A program made the translations under genes and the position numbers. A model generated the notes under the pieces. The model was given only the letters and a program-made list of their open reading frames with translations, made no database searches and had not been told where the DNA came from. 64,000 bases of DNA from an uncultured Collinsella sp. (GTDB lineage Bacteria; Actinomycetota; Coriobacteriia; Coriobacteriales; Coriobacteriaceae), in contig URGG01000001.1 of the NCBI GenBank assembly GCA_900547345.1, positions 3,074-67,073 of the forward strand, written 5' to 3'. Positions 8,703 through 18,005 of the stretch are shown piece by piece (within the stretch, counting starts at the first letter, position 1; each line of letters starts with the position of its first letter).

Positions 8703-9929
8703 ATGAGCAAGGAAAAAGTCGTTCTCGCATATTCCGGTGGTCTTGATACATCCGTATGTGTCAAGTGGCTCCAGGACGAGAAGAATCTCGATGTCGTTTG
8801 TGTCTGCGGCAACGTGGGCCAGGAAGAGACCGGACTGGATGCCAAGAAGCAGAAGGCGCTCGACCTGGGCGTTCTCGATTGCCAGGTGCTCGACCTGCGC
8901 GACGAGTTCTCCGATGAGTTCCTGACTAAAGCCATCGCGGCAAACTCCATGTACGAGAACAAGTACCCGCTGCTCTCCGCTCTGTCTCGCCCGCTGCTTG
9001 CCAAGAAGCTTGTTGAGGTCGCCCACGAGTTTGGCGCGACCTACGTCGCCCACGGCTGCACCGGCAAGGGTAACGACCAGGTCCGTTTTGAGGCCGCCGT
9101 CAAGGCCCTCGACCCCGAGCTCAAGGTTATCGCCCCGGTTCGCGAGTGGGACCTGAAGTGCCGTCCCGACGAGGTCGCCTATGCCCACGCCCACAACGTG
9201 CCGGTTCCCGAGGGTGCCAACGACAACCCCTACTCCATCGACGACAACCTGTGGGGTCGTGCCATTGAGTGCGGTCACCTGGAGGATCCCTGGAACGAGC
9301 CGCTCGACGACGCCTGGGTTATGACCAAGAACCCCGAGGACACGCCGGACACCCCGACCTACACCGAGATTGAGTTTGAGGCCGGCAAGCCCGTCGCCGT
9401 CGACGGCAAGAAGATGAAGCTCTCCGAGATCGTCATCGCCCTCAACAAGATTTCGGGCGACAACGGCTTTGGCCGTCTTGACCTGGTCGAGGATCGTCTG
9501 GTGGGCCTCAAGAGCCGCGAGTGCTATGAGGTTCCCGGAGCCCTGACGCTCATCACCGCCCACAAGGCGCTTGAGGACATCTGCGTCGAGGGCGATTTGC
9601 TCAAGACCAAGATCAAGCTCGAGCAGGATTGGGCCACCGCCGTGTACAACGGCCAGTGGTACAGCCCGCTCAAAAACGCGCTCGATGCCTTTATGGCCGA
9701 TACCCAGAAGTTCGTGACCGGCACTGTCCGTCTGAAGTTCTTTAAGGGCAACTGCCATGTCGTCGGCCGCAAGAGCCCCTTCAGCCTCTACGACTACGGT
9801 CTGGCTACCTACGACCGCGACACCACGTTTGACGAGAAGGCCAGCGCCGGCTTTATCGAGATCGATACGCTGTCGCTCAAGACGTGGGCAAAGGTCCAGG
9901 GCCCCAGCTCTGCTGCCGTCCAGGCCTAG
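8703..9929 (+). CDS. argG: Argininosuccinate synthase
   Basis: 408-residue cytosolic enzyme joining citrulline and aspartate with ATP to form argininosuccinate, the penultimate step of arginine synthesis. The N-terminal PP-loop AYSGGLDTS is present, followed by HGCTGKGNDQVRFE and the SPFSLYDY stretch near the C-terminus. Start ATG 8703 is preceded by GAAAGGAAA. Length matches the family. argH lies about 520 bases downstream on the same strand, so the last two steps of arginine synthesis are clustered. The long leader with its Arg-rich short frame suggests regulation by arginine supply. Confidence 0.97.
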   Translation: MSKEKVVLAYSGGLDTSVCVKWLQDEKNLDVVCVCGNVGQEETGLDAKKQKALDLGVLDCQVLDLRDEFSDEFLTKAIAANSMYENKYPLLSALSRPLLAKKLVEVAHEFGATYVAHGCTGKGNDQVRFEAAVKALDPELKVIAPVREWDLKCRPDEVAYAHAHNVPVPEGANDNPYSIDDNLWGRAIECGHLEDPWNEPLDDAWVMTKNPEDTPDTPTYTEIEFEAGKPVAVDGKKMKLSEIVIALNKISGDNGFGRLDLVEDRLVGLKSRECYEVPGALTLITAHKALEDICVEGDLLKTKIKLEQDWATAVYNGQWYSPLKNALDAFMADTQKFVTGTVRLKFFKGNCHVVGRKSPFSLYDYGLATYDRDTTFDEKASAGFIEIDTLSLKTWAKVQGPSSAAVQA

Positions 9930-10082
9930 CGCCTCCTTCCCTTGGTATCCGCGCGGCCCATCCGCGTGATACATAACGGGCGCATGGGGTCCCTACCTTT
10001 CGTTATGCTTGCTGACACTTCTTAACATCGGTGGCCCCTACGTTCCGCCCGCATATATGACGCCGCGTTTGCGGCTGAGTCC

Positions 10083-10112
10083 GAGCCCCGCCGGGGTTGT
10101 CCGGCGGGGCTC
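10083..10112 (+). terminator. Terminator-type hairpin between argG and argH
   Basis: 12-bp perfect stem (GAGCCCCGCCGG, 6-base loop, CCGGCGGGGCTC) followed by a pyrimidine-rich CTTCTATC tract. It lies about 150 bases after argG. No gene is visible between 9930 and 10162 apart from this hairpin. Confidence 0.65.
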
Positions 10113-10162
10113 CTTCTATCAATTTGGCGGCTCTGCGCCTATATATATGAGGAGTATCCATT

Positions 10163-10333
10163 ATGTTCAATGCTATCGCGCATGCTTTACTTGCCCTCGC
10201 GCCCGAGTTCGATGCTGCAAGGGTCGAGGATGTCCCTATGAGCCTGAAGGCCTGGATCGATGGTTCGCAGGGCAACATCCGGAGGGAGACGTTGGGCGCC
10301 AAGTGCATGGTGCGTCACTTCTTTGCAAATTAG
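10163..10333 (+). CDS. Short unrecognised reading frame upstream of argH
   Basis: 56-codon frame starting at ATG 10163 with GAGGAG 8 bases upstream. The peptide begins MFNAIAHALLALAPEFDAAR and ends with FFAN; it has an amphipathic N-terminal half and a basic patch (NIRRE). It lies just after the argG hairpin and about 120 bases before argH on the same strand. I recognise no family. It may be a small protein or a leader frame; the good ribosome site is the main support. Confidence 0.4.
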   Translation: MFNAIAHALLALAPEFDAARVEDVPMSLKAWIDGSQGNIRRETLGAKCMVRHFFAN

Positions 10334-10451
10334 CTACATGGCCCCGTGCACGGTGGGGAATGTGCAAAACTAGCGGTTGAAAAATCGCTTTAGCGATATG
10401 GCGCATTGCTTTGGGCGCTTGTTTTGTTATTTGGAGAAAGGGGACGGTTCC

Positions 10452-11882
10452 ATGGCTCTTTGGGGCGGTCGTTTTGAGGCAGGCGTGGCCGAGGTCACGC
10501 AGGAGTTTGGCGCGTCGTTGCCGGTCGACAAACATCTCTATAAGCAGGACATCGCCGGATCTAAGGCACATGCCAAGATGCTGGCGGCCCAGGGCATTAT
10601 CAGCGCCGAGGACGAGCAAGCGATTGCCGAGGGTCTGACCGGAATCGAACAGGATATCGATGCCGGCAACTTCACCTTCGACATCAACGACGAGGACATT
10701 CATATGTCCATCGAGAGCGAGCTGACGCGTCGCATCGGCGAGGCTGGCAAGCGCTTGCATACCGGACGTTCGCGCAACGACCAGGTGGCGACCGACACAC
10801 GTCTGGGCGTCAAGGCGCTGGTCAAGGAGCTCATGGGGGCCAATCTTGAGCTGCGCCATGTGCTGGTGGATGCGGCTAAGAAGTACGACAAGGTGATTCT
10901 GCCGGGCTACACGCACATGCAGCACGCTCAGCCCGTGCTGCTGTCGCATCATCTGCTGGCGTATTCCTGGATGTTCGCGCGCGACTTTACACGCCTGAAG
11001 GCAGCCTTTGATGCCGCCGACAACTGTCCGCTGGGCGCTGCCGCGCTTGCCGGCACGAGCTATCCGCTCGATCGTCAGATGACGGCTGCCGAACTTGGCT
11101 TTGCGGGCGTGATTCCCAACTCGCTCGATGCGGTTTCCGACCGTGATTTCCTCCTCGACCTGCATTACGCCGGCTCCGTCATGGCGATGCACCTGTCGCG
11201 TCTTTCCGAGGAGATCGTGCTGTGGTCGAGCTCCGAATTTGGCTTTATCACGCTTTCCGACTCTTACTCCACCGGTTCGTCCATCATGCCGCAGAAGAAG
11301 AACCCCGACTTTGCCGAGCTTATCCGCGGCAAGAGCGGTCGCGTGTACGGCAACCTGGTGCAGCTGCTGGTAACCATGAAGGGCCTGCCGCTTGCTTATA
11401 ACAAGGACTTGCAGGAGGACAAGGAGGGCGCGCTCGATACCGCTCATACGCTCATGCAGTGCCTGTCGGTTATGGCCGGTATGATTTCGACTTGGACCGT
11501 CAACGAGGATGCCATGGCGCGCGAGTGCGGCGTGGGTCACCTTGCCGCCACCGATGTTGCCGATTACCTGGCCAAGCGTGGTCTGCCGTTCCGCGAGGCA
11601 CATGCCGTGGTGGGGCATCTGGTTCTGATGTGTGAGAAGCGCGGCTGCAATCTTGAGGACCTGCCGTTTGAAGTGTTCCAGGAGGCAAGCCCGCTCTTTG
11701 AGCGCGACATTACCGAGGCGCTCGACATCCCGTCGATTGTCGCCGCGCGCACGACCGAGGGCGGCACCGCCCCTGCCGCCGTTGCCGTGCAGCTGCAGCG
11801 TGCCAAGGCGCAGCTCGTGGCCGACGAGGGCGTGTTTGGATCGCTGACTAAGGTCGTCGAGATGGGCCACGGGGTAAAGTAG
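10452..11882 (+). CDS. argH: Argininosuccinate lyase
   Basis: 476-residue enzyme that splits argininosuccinate into arginine and fumarate, completing the pathway. It begins MALWGGRFEAG. It has the fumarase/aspartase-superfamily signature GSSIMPQKKNPD near residue 280 with the catalytic Ser, the substrate-binding RLHTGRSRNDQ near residue 105, and TH.QHAQP near residue 158. Start ATG 10452 has GAAAGGGGAC upstream. A hairpin terminator candidate follows. It pairs functionally with argG upstream. Confidence 0.97.
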   Translation: MALWGGRFEAGVAEVTQEFGASLPVDKHLYKQDIAGSKAHAKMLAAQGIISAEDEQAIAEGLTGIEQDIDAGNFTFDINDEDIHMSIESELTRRIGEAGKRLHTGRSRNDQVATDTRLGVKALVKELMGANLELRHVLVDAAKKYDKVILPGYTHMQHAQPVLLSHHLLAYSWMFARDFTRLKAAFDAADNCPLGAAALAGTSYPLDRQMTAAELGFAGVIPNSLDAVSDRDFLLDLHYAGSVMAMHLSRLSEEIVLWSSSEFGFITLSDSYSTGSSIMPQKKNPDFAELIRGKSGRVYGNLVQLLVTMKGLPLAYNKDLQEDKEGALDTAHTLMQCLSVMAGMISTWTVNEDAMARECGVGHLAATDVADYLAKRGLPFREAHAVVGHLVLMCEKRGCNLEDLPFEVFQEASPLFERDITEALDIPSIVAARTTEGGTAPAAVAVQLQRAKAQLVADEGVFGSLTKVVEMGHGVK

Positions 11883-11932
11883 GGATTTGGCTGAAGCCGT
11901 TTTGGCCATTTATTGATAAATCGTTTTCACTT

Positions 11933-11967
11933 TACGGGCACCTGCTGATGTGGGCGCCCGTATTTTG
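11933..11967 (+). terminator. Probable terminator after argH
   Basis: Stem TACGGGC / GCCCGTA with extra CC/GG pairing inside, followed by TTTTG, about 50 bases after the argH stop. The remaining stretch to 12267 holds the ndk promoter region and no convincing gene. Confidence 0.55.
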
Positions 11968-12267
11968 TTGCTATGGGGGAGGGGCTTGTCGAGAAGTTCT
12001 GTAGGACCTTTGGGCAGGTTGTGAAGGGGGTACGTTCGCGGGCGGCAACCGACCGTCTGCTCTGTTCGATGCGGTTGATGGGCGGTCGGATGGTACTCTA
12101 ATCGGGCTTCGAAACAGAAGTGACACATATGGAGCGCTTTAATAAATTGCAACGTTTCAATAAACAGCTTTTTGTTTAACTGCAGCTAAAACTCTGTTAC
12201 GATGCAGTCCAGGCGGGTGCCGGAATGGGACTTGGGCACGCGCGAACCTACTTGAAAGGCTACTTTT

Positions 12268-12672
12268 ATGGCTATCGAGAAGACCTTCATCATGATTAAG
12301 CCCGACGCCGTGCGCGACCGTAAGATCGGCGAGATCGTTGCTCGCATTGAGCGCAGCGGCCTTGTCATCGAGCGCATGGAGATGACCACGCTCGAGCGCG
12401 CTACCGTCGAGGAGCACTACGCCCATCTGGCCGACAAGCCCTTCTTTGGCGGTCTCTGCGACTTTATGACGAGCGGTCCGGTCGTCAAGATGGTCGTTTC
12501 CGGTCTCTCCGCTGTTGCTAAGATGCGCACCCTCATGGGCGCTACCAACCCGCTTGAGGCTGCTCCTGGTACCATCCGCGGCGACTTTGCCGTCGATGTC
12601 AACGCCAACGTGATCCACGGCTCCGACTGCCTGGAGAACGCCGAGATTGAGATCAAGCGCTTCTTTGGCTAA
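12268..12672 (+). CDS. ndk: Nucleoside diphosphate kinase
   Basis: 134-residue enzyme that moves the gamma phosphate from NTPs to NDPs through a phospho-histidine. The active-site motif NVIHGSD is at about residues 112-118 (His115), with MIKPDAV near the N-terminus and the RGDFA stretch before the active site. Start ATG 12268 follows GAAAGG. It appears to be a single-gene unit, closed by a strong terminator at 12711-12745. Confidence 0.97.
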   Translation: MAIEKTFIMIKPDAVRDRKIGEIVARIERSGLVIERMEMTTLERATVEEHYAHLADKPFFGGLCDFMTSGPVVKMVVSGLSAVAKMRTLMGATNPLEAAPGTIRGDFAVDVNANVIHGSDCLENAEIEIKRFFG

Positions 12673-12710
12673 ACCAGCTTTGACTCCTTAAAGCTGTTAG
12701 CGTGTGGCTT

Positions 12711-12745
12711 GGGCGCCGCGGAACTCCATCCGCGGCGCCCTTTTA
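12711..12745 (+). terminator. Rho-independent terminator of ndk
   Basis: 11-bp perfect stem GGGCGCCGCGG / CCGCGGCGCCC with an 8-base loop, followed by TTTTATT. Confidence 0.9.
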
Positions 12746-12760
12746 TTCCAAAATCTATGA

Positions 12761-12797
12761 AGGGGCCCGTTCGGTCATGAGTTCCGAGCGGGCCCCT
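12761..12797 (-). terminator. Terminator of rpiB (minus strand)
   Basis: AGGGGCCCGTTCGG pairs with the arm at 12783-12797, with one bulged base. It lies 27 bases beyond the rpiB stop codon, between two converging genes. Confidence 0.75.
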
Positions 12798-12823
12798 GCT
12801 GTTAGCTTGTGGCACTGAGTTGT

Positions 12824-13291
12824 TTAGGCCTCGTCGACGACCTTGAGGCCGCGCGTGTGGTCGATCTCGTTGAGGCGGGTAACGCGACGCTCGTGACGAC
12901 CGCCCTCAAACTCGGCGTCGAGCCACTCGTCGACAATCATCTTGGCGAGCTCGGAGCCCACGACGCGGGCGCCAAAGGCGAGCACGTTGGTATTGTTGTG
13001 CATGCGGGAGAGCTTGGCGCTGAAGGGCTCGGAGCACACGACGGCGCGTACGCCCTCGACCTTGTTGGCAGCCAGGCTAATCCCGACACCGGTGCCACAG
13101 ATGAGGATGCCCAGGTCGACGTCACCGTTGGCAACGGCCTTACCCACCTTGTAGCCGGCGATGGGGTAGTCAAAGCTCTCGGAGGTGTCGGTGCCAAAGT
13201 TCACGACCTCGCAGCCGCGCTCCTTCAGGTGCTCGGAGATGATGTTCTTGAGCTCGACGGCGGCGTGGTCGTTACCGATACCGATCTTCAT
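12824..13291 (-). CDS. rpiB: Ribose-5-phosphate isomerase B
   Basis: 155-residue RpiB/LacAB family sugar-phosphate isomerase interconverting ribose-5-P and ribulose-5-P. It begins MKIGIGNDHAAVELK (the DHA motif) and contains the active-site stretch ILICGTGVGISLAANKV with its Cys and Thr, followed by HNNTNVLAFGARVVG. Start ATG 13289-13291 has GAGAGGAACC upstream. Length is normal. A LacA/LacB-type substrate cannot be ruled out, but the isolated context favours RpiB. Confidence 0.93.
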   Translation of the reverse strand: MKIGIGNDHAAVELKNIISEHLKERGCEVVNFGTDTSESFDYPIAGYKVGKAVANGDVDLGILICGTGVGISLAANKVEGVRAVVCSEPFSAKLSRMHNNTNVLAFGARVVGSELAKMIVDEWLDAEFEGGRHERRVTRLNEIDHTRGLKVVDEA

Positions 13292-13563
13292 GGATGGTTC
13301 CTCTCTGGTCTGTGCGGCGCAAATGCTAAAGGTGTTTACCGCGTTCGACTGCATGATAGCGCGACTTTTGCATAAACGCTCGGGCGTTTTTTGGTCAAAC
13401 GCTTTAGCAGGCAACAAGACTGGCTTCTCGTGAATGAATGTCGTCAGTTTGCGCTTGAGCGCCGTCCGCCGGAACCATGGTTGCGGTTTTTGATGCATTG
13501 TTATCAAATAAAGGAGCTAACATTTTTTGAGAGCCTAGCCCGTTATGCAAGCAGGAGATACCT

Positions 13564-14883
13564 ATGCCTACCGATTCCATCCGTGATGCCGCGTTTTGCG
13601 ATGTTTTGAACCGCGAACTTGTCTGTGCACTCGGCTGCACCGAGCCCATTGCCGTTGCCTATGCAGCGGCGCTGGCGAGTCAGACGCTCGGTTGCGAACC
13701 CGATCATATGGATGTTGCATGCTCGGGCAACATCATCAAGAACGTTAAGAGCGTGACCGTGCCCAACTCGGGCGGTATGCACGGTATTGAAGCCGCGGCC
13801 GTGCTGGGTGCCGTGGGCGGCGACGCTAAGAGCGCTCTCGAGGTGCTCGAGAGCGTTGACGACGAAGACCGTGCTCGCGTGGCCGAGCTCCTCGCCGACG
13901 CCGACTACTGCGATGTGTCGCTTGTCGAGGGTGTGCCCAACCTCTACATCAAGGTGACTGCCACGGCTGGGGGCCATACCGCGGTCGTCGAGATTACCGA
14001 CCACCACACTAATGTCACGTGCCATACGCTCGACGGTATTCCGGTATGCGGCAAGTCGGCGGGGGAGTGTGCCGCCTGCGCCGAGCGCGTGGTGGCCGAG
14101 CGTGCGGCGGATAAGGCCGACACGCCCATGTCGATTGAGTCCATCATCGACTTTATCGAGGACGGTGACATTGAGGACGCCCGCGCTGCCGTTGAGCGTC
14201 AGATTGAGCTGAATGGTGCAATCAGTGCCGAGGGCCTTGCGCACGCTTGGGGCGCCGAGGTGGGTCGTACGCTGCTGGGTGCTCGTGCCGATGACGTCGC
14301 CTGCCGTGCCCGTGCCCGTGCGGCCGCCGGGTCCGACGCCCGCATGAACGGCTGCGCGCTGCCGGTCGCCATTGTGTGCGGCTCGGGCAATCAGGGCATT
14401 ACCTGCGCATTGCCCGTCATGGAGTATGCCGAGTACCTGCGTTGCGACCACGAGCGCCTGGTGCGCGCCGTGATGCTGTCCGATCTTATCGCCGTGCATA
14501 TCAAGAGCTATATTGGTGCGCTCTCGGCGTTTTGCGGTGCTATTTGCGCCGCGTGCGGCGCCGGCGCTGCGATTACCTGGCTGTGCGGTGGCACGCGCGA
14601 GCAGATTGGCGCGACGGTCTCGAATACGCTCGGTAACGTGGGCGGCATCGTGTGCGACGGCGCCAAGGCGAGCTGTGCCGCCAAGATCTCGGCTGCCGTC
14701 GATGCGGCGATTCTGGGCCACGATATGGCTATGCAAGGTCGCGGCTTCCGCGCCGGCGAGGGCCTGATCCAGGATACCGTTGAGCAGACAATCGCCAGCA
14801 TGGGCTACGTGGGCCGCGTGGGCATGAAGGACACCGACGTCGAGATCCTCAACATCATGATCGGCAAGACTCGAGTGTGCTAG
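13564..14883 (+). CDS. cyuA: L-cysteine desulfidase (UPF0597/CyuA family)
   Basis: 439-residue iron-sulfur enzyme that breaks L-cysteine into pyruvate, ammonia and sulfide. Family stretches include GCTEPIAVAYA near residue 24, SGNIIKNVKSV near residue 55, GSGNQGI near residue 275 and several conserved cysteines in the C-terminal half for the Fe-S cluster. Start ATG 13564 has GCAGGAG upstream. A perfect 11-bp hairpin sits directly after the stop. It gives this anaerobe a route from cysteine to H2S and pyruvate; metY and the selenium-cluster desulfurase in the same window also handle sulfur. Confidence 0.9.
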   Translation: MPTDSIRDAAFCDVLNRELVCALGCTEPIAVAYAAALASQTLGCEPDHMDVACSGNIIKNVKSVTVPNSGGMHGIEAAAVLGAVGGDAKSALEVLESVDDEDRARVAELLADADYCDVSLVEGVPNLYIKVTATAGGHTAVVEITDHHTNVTCHTLDGIPVCGKSAGECAACAERVVAERAADKADTPMSIESIIDFIEDGDIEDARAAVERQIELNGAISAEGLAHAWGAEVGRTLLGARADDVACRARARAAAGSDARMNGCALPVAIVCGSGNQGITCALPVMEYAEYLRCDHERLVRAVMLSDLIAVHIKSYIGALSAFCGAICAACGAGAAITWLCGGTREQIGATVSNTLGNVGGIVCDGAKASCAAKISAAVDAAILGHDMAMQGRGFRAGEGLIQDTVEQTIASMGYVGRVGMKDTDVEILNIMIGKTRVC

Positions 14884-14909
14884 TTACGCGGTTTTACCAA
14901 ACCGCGTAA
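14884..14909 (+). terminator. Perfect hairpin immediately after cyuA
   Basis: TTACGCGGTTT, loop TACC, AAACCGCGTAA: an 11-bp perfect stem beginning at the base after the stop codon. No T-tract follows, so it may protect the mRNA 3' end rather than terminate on its own. Confidence 0.7.
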
Positions 14910-14915
14910 CCAGTC

Positions 14916-15026
14916 GACGCTGCAAACGCCCCTAAGCGGCAATCTGCCTTTCAATCGTCGGGCATGGCCAGAAGGCCTATGCCCTCTTCTTTCAAGGCAC
15001 ATTGCTCGCTTAGGGGCATTTTCGCT
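14916..15026. ncRNA. Three-part structured hairpin element, family A, copy 1
   Basis: About 110 bases that fold into one long interrupted hairpin. The outer stem is GCCCCTAAGCG (14928-14938) with CGCTTAGGGGC (15007-15017), the middle stem TGCCTT with AAGGCA, and the inner hairpin GGGCAT-GGCC-AGAA-GGCC-T-ATGCCC. The same architecture recurs at 18006-18117 with different but still complementary outer and inner stems. It lies between two converging genes. It could be an RNA or a repeated DNA palindrome; no known family comes to mind. Confidence 0.65.
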
Positions 15027-15072
15027 GACTCATGCTCAACCTGCGGCGCTATTTTGTTTGGAGCGAGGGGTC

Positions 15073-15831
15073 CTATGACAGTTCGTCGGCTACTTGGTGT
15101 TCGTAGAAGGCTTCTACTACGGCGTTAAAGTCGCGGGCGAAGTCTTCCATGGTTCCGCGCCAGGTGGCTCGGCTGGGCTTGCCCTGGCCCACAAAGGCGG
15201 TTTGGATGCCGCAGGCAGGGCTGGGGAAGTCGCGTTTTGGATCGTTGCCCACCATAAGGACCTCGTGCGGCTCGAGCCCCATCACCTGAAGCTGCTCTAG
15301 ATAGTAGGTGGCATCGGGCTTGCAGCGGGTGGCGTTTCCCATGTGCGTGACGAGTTCAAAGGGAGCGTCAGCCAGGTCGCCCCAACCCATACGGCACTCG
15401 ATGGCCCCCTGGGGAAAGCTGGGGTTGGTAAAGAGCGCGCAACGCAGCCCTGCGTCCTGTACGGCCTGGAGCGCGGCGTGTGCGCCCGGCATGGCGTGGG
15501 CGTTAATGATATCGTCGTTCTTGTACGGAAGAACTTCGCGCTCGTAGTAGGTAAACGCCTCGTAGATGATGGGATCGGAGAGGCGGATGCCGCATCGGCG
15601 CTCGACCTCGGTGCGGTAAAACTCAAGATTGGTGCGATTGTCCGTGCCGCTGCGGCGATTGGCGTTGAGGTCGACCAGGATGGTGCCGAGGCGTGCCATC
15701 GTGCCACCGCGGCTGCGGCGCCCGATATCCGCGAGCATCGATGAGACATCCTTAAAATAGCGAAGGATGAACGCATTGAGGTTGATGCTAAGAAGCGTCT
15801 CGTCCATATCGAAAACGACTGCTTTGAGCAC
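15073..15831 (-). CDS. HAD-superfamily hydrolase
   Basis: 252-residue haloacid dehalogenase-like hydrolase. Motif I is VVFDMDETLL at residues 5-14, motif II is ALFTNPS near residue 140, and the C-terminal acidic motif is MVGNDPKRDF near residue 200. The start is set at GTG 15829-15831 with GAAAGG about 8 bases upstream; the frame runs further upstream but that part lacks family similarity. The substrate is unknown. It converges on cyuA, with structured element A between them. Confidence 0.85.
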   Translation of the reverse strand: MLKAVVFDMDETLLSINLNAFILRYFKDVSSMLADIGRRSRGGTMARLGTILVDLNANRRSGTDNRTNLEFYRTEVERRCGIRLSDPIIYEAFTYYEREVLPYKNDDIINAHAMPGAHAALQAVQDAGLRCALFTNPSFPQGAIECRMGWGDLADAPFELVTHMGNATRCKPDATYYLEQLQVMGLEPHEVLMVGNDPKRDFPSPACGIQTAFVGQGKPSRATWRGTMEDFARDFNAVVEAFYEHQVADELS

Positions 15832-16146
15832 GCGGGCACCTTTCTCGTAAATTTGATCTAGAGTCGTTGGCTCCGGATACTTTACCCCAAAGCCAAATGC
15901 CTGGCTGGTTATCGTCAAGTTGTGGAGACGTGTGTTCATAAGATTACGAAAAAGTCTCCACACGAGTAAAAAATCGCAGTTCACGCTTGAAATCGAACTC
16001 ATTTCCCCGTAACCTATACGAACGTGATTGCATAAGCGTCACATTAGTATCTGTCGGCTCCCGAGTGTTCCTAAACGTTGTGTGCTTGTCGCACCCTTCT
16101 GTAGGTCCTAGCAATCGGGGCCCCGTAGTTCGAAAGGGGTCCACCT
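15832..16146. other. Divergent intergenic region upstream of rpsA
   Basis: 315 bases separating the HAD gene (-) from rpsA (+). It is AT-richer than the coding regions and must hold both promoters, but I see no pair of -35/-10 boxes clear enough to call. The ribosome site GAAAGGGG at 16131-16138 belongs to rpsA. Confidence 0.5.
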
Positions 16147-17313
16147 TTGAGTGAGATTCAGAACTCGTCCATTTTCTCTCTTGACGATGTCAATGAGGAG
16201 GAGATGAACAACCTCATCGACGGTACGATTACCGACTTTGATGAGGGCGATCTCGTTAACGGCACTGTCGTTAAGATCGAGCATGACGAGGTGCTCGTTG
16301 ACATCGGATTCAAGTCCGAGGGCGTTATCCCGGTCCGCGAGCTGTCCATCCGCAAGGACGCTAACCCTGCAGACATCGTTGCACTCGGTGATCCCATCGA
16401 GGCTCTGGTTCTCCAGAAGGAGGACAAGGACGGTCGTCTGGTCCTGTCCAAGAAGCGTGCCGAGTACGAGCGTGCTTGGAACCGCATCGAGGAGAAGTTC
16501 AACTCCGGCGAGAACGTCGAGGGCGAGGTTATCGAGGTTGTCAAGGGCGGCCTGATCCTCGACATCGGCCTGCGTGGCTTCCTGCCCGCTTCCCTCGTCG
16601 ACCTCCGTCGTGTCAAGGACCTCACCTCCTACATGGGCACCCGCATCGAGGCTCGCGTCATCGAGATGGACCGCAACCGCAACAACGTCGTCCTCTCCCG
16701 TCGCGTCGTGCTCGAGGAGTCCCGTAAGGCCGAGCGCTCCGAGATCCTGTCCAAGCTCAAGTCTGGCATGCGTCTCCAGGGCACCGTTTCCTCCATCGTC
16801 GACTTCGGCGCCTTCGTCGACCTCGGCGGTATCGACGGCCTCATCCACATCTCCGAGCTTTCCTGGAACCACGTCAACCATCCTTCCGAGGTTGTCAAGG
16901 TCGGCCAGGAGGTCGAGGTCGAGGTTCTCGACGTCGATCTCAACCGCGAGCGCATCTCCCTGGGTCTCAAGCAGACCACCGAGGATCCGTGGCGCGCACT
17001 GGTCAAGAAGTACCCCGTCGGCGCTATCGTCGAGGGCACTGTGACCAAGCTTGTCCCGTTCGGCGCTTTCGTCGATCTGGGCGAGGGCATCGAGGGCCTG
17101 GTTCACATCTCCGAGATGGCCAACAAGCACGTCGATCAGCCTTCTCAGGTCACCCACGTGGGCGACAAGGTTCAGGTCAAGGTCATGGAGATCGACCTCG
17201 ACCGTCGTCGTATCTCCCTGTCCATGAAGTCCGCTGCTGAGACTCTGGGCGTCGAGATCGAGGTTACTCCGCTGCCTTCCGAGAAGAAGGACGAGGAGAC
17301 CGACGCCGAGTAA
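16147..17313 (+). CDS. rpsA: 30S ribosomal protein S1
   Basis: 388-residue protein that helps the 30S subunit bind mRNA. Four S1 RNA-binding repeats are visible, each with the DIG/DLG...G.(L/V)HISE pattern; the third and fourth carry GLIHISELSW and GLVHISEMAN. This is shorter than the six-repeat proteobacterial S1 and typical of Gram-positive actinobacterial types. The start is TTG 16147 (reading MSEIQNSS) because it lies at proper distance from GAAAGGGG; no in-frame ATG is nearby until residue 20. Codon use is strongly biased (GTC, CTC, CGT), as expected for a highly expressed gene. Confidence 0.95.
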   Translation: MSEIQNSSIFSLDDVNEEEMNNLIDGTITDFDEGDLVNGTVVKIEHDEVLVDIGFKSEGVIPVRELSIRKDANPADIVALGDPIEALVLQKEDKDGRLVLSKKRAEYERAWNRIEEKFNSGENVEGEVIEVVKGGLILDIGLRGFLPASLVDLRRVKDLTSYMGTRIEARVIEMDRNRNNVVLSRRVVLEESRKAERSEILSKLKSGMRLQGTVSSIVDFGAFVDLGGIDGLIHISELSWNHVNHPSEVVKVGQEVEVEVLDVDLNRERISLGLKQTTEDPWRALVKKYPVGAIVEGTVTKLVPFGAFVDLGEGIEGLVHISEMANKHVDQPSQVTHVGDKVQVKVMEIDLDRRRISLSMKSAAETLGVEIEVTPLPSEKKDEETDAE

Positions 17314-17337
17314 ATCGGTTTGACGATCACTTGTTTT

Positions 17338-17372
17338 AAGGGACCCGTTCGCAATGGACGGGTCCCTTTTTG
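17338..17372 (+). terminator. Rho-independent terminator of rpsA
   Basis: AAGGGACCCGTTC / complementary CGGGTCCCTT arm followed by TTTTT; a textbook terminator 25 bases after the stop. Confidence 0.92.
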
Positions 17373-17636
17373 CATTTGCTGCCAAGGTGCGCAATGCTGC
17401 CCGGGCTGTCCACAGGCTATTGGATTGTCGGTGCATGAAAAATGCCGACATCCCGCCTCGGGGAGGAGGCGGGAACACACCGAGTAGACGGAGGGGTGCG
17501 GAGCGCGGTCGCGTCTCGACTGACGACGTTGCCCATCGACAGGACCATTGTAGCGCATGGCGGTTCTTGGTTTATCGTGTCGAGCATTTGCGTTGTGCCA
17601 TTGCCTGCGGCAACGGTGTGTTACACTTTTTCACTG
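17373..17636. other. Region between rpsA terminator and rnpB
   Basis: About 260 bases with no convincing gene. A perfect 9-bp hairpin TCCCGCCTC / GAGGCGGGA lies at 17451-17474 without a T-tract. The last 60 bases should hold the rnpB promoter; TACACT at 17623-17628 is a possible -10 box, but the best upstream hexamer (TTGCCT) is only 15 bases away. Confidence 0.5.
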
Positions 17637-18000
17637 CTGAGTGGGCCAGACGGTCGCGCGATGTGCTGCTTGCAGTACGCGTGAGGAAAGTCCGGGCTCC
17701 AGAGGGCGGGATGCCGGCTAACGGCCGGGCGGAGTGATCCGACGGAAAGCGCCGCAGAAAAGAAGACTCCCACCTGCGCCGCAAGGCGTAAAGGGAAAAG
17801 CTGAAACGGTGGTGTAAGAGACCACCAGCGTCGTGGTAACACGGCGGCTTGGCAAGCCCCATCCGGAGCAAGCGCGAATAGGAACGCTATGGGCCGGCCC
17901 GGTCCGCGTTCGGGTAGCGTGCGTGGAGTTGCACGGTAACGTGCAGACAAGATAAATGACCGTTCACGACAGAACCCGGCTTACAAGCCCACTCGGCACT
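17637..18000 (+). ncRNA. rnpB: RNase P RNA, class A
   Basis: Catalytic RNA of RNase P, which removes tRNA 5' leaders. Conserved blocks are present in order: GAGGAAAGTCCGGGCTCC near the 5' end, the GATCCGACGGAAAGCGCCGCAGAAA stretch in pieces, then GTAAGAGACCACCAGC, AAGCCCCATCCGGAGCAAG, and ACAGAACCCGGCTTACAAG near the 3' end. The terminal P1 stem is formed by GAGTGGGC at the start and GCCCACTC at the end. Ends are estimated from P1 pairing and may be off by several bases. Confidence 0.95.
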
Positions 18001-18005
18001 TTGTT

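Noticed and set aside
11910..12152. 80-codon minus-strand frame between argH and ndk
   Set aside because: No ribosome site, no recognisable similarity, and it overlaps the argH terminator; probably chance.
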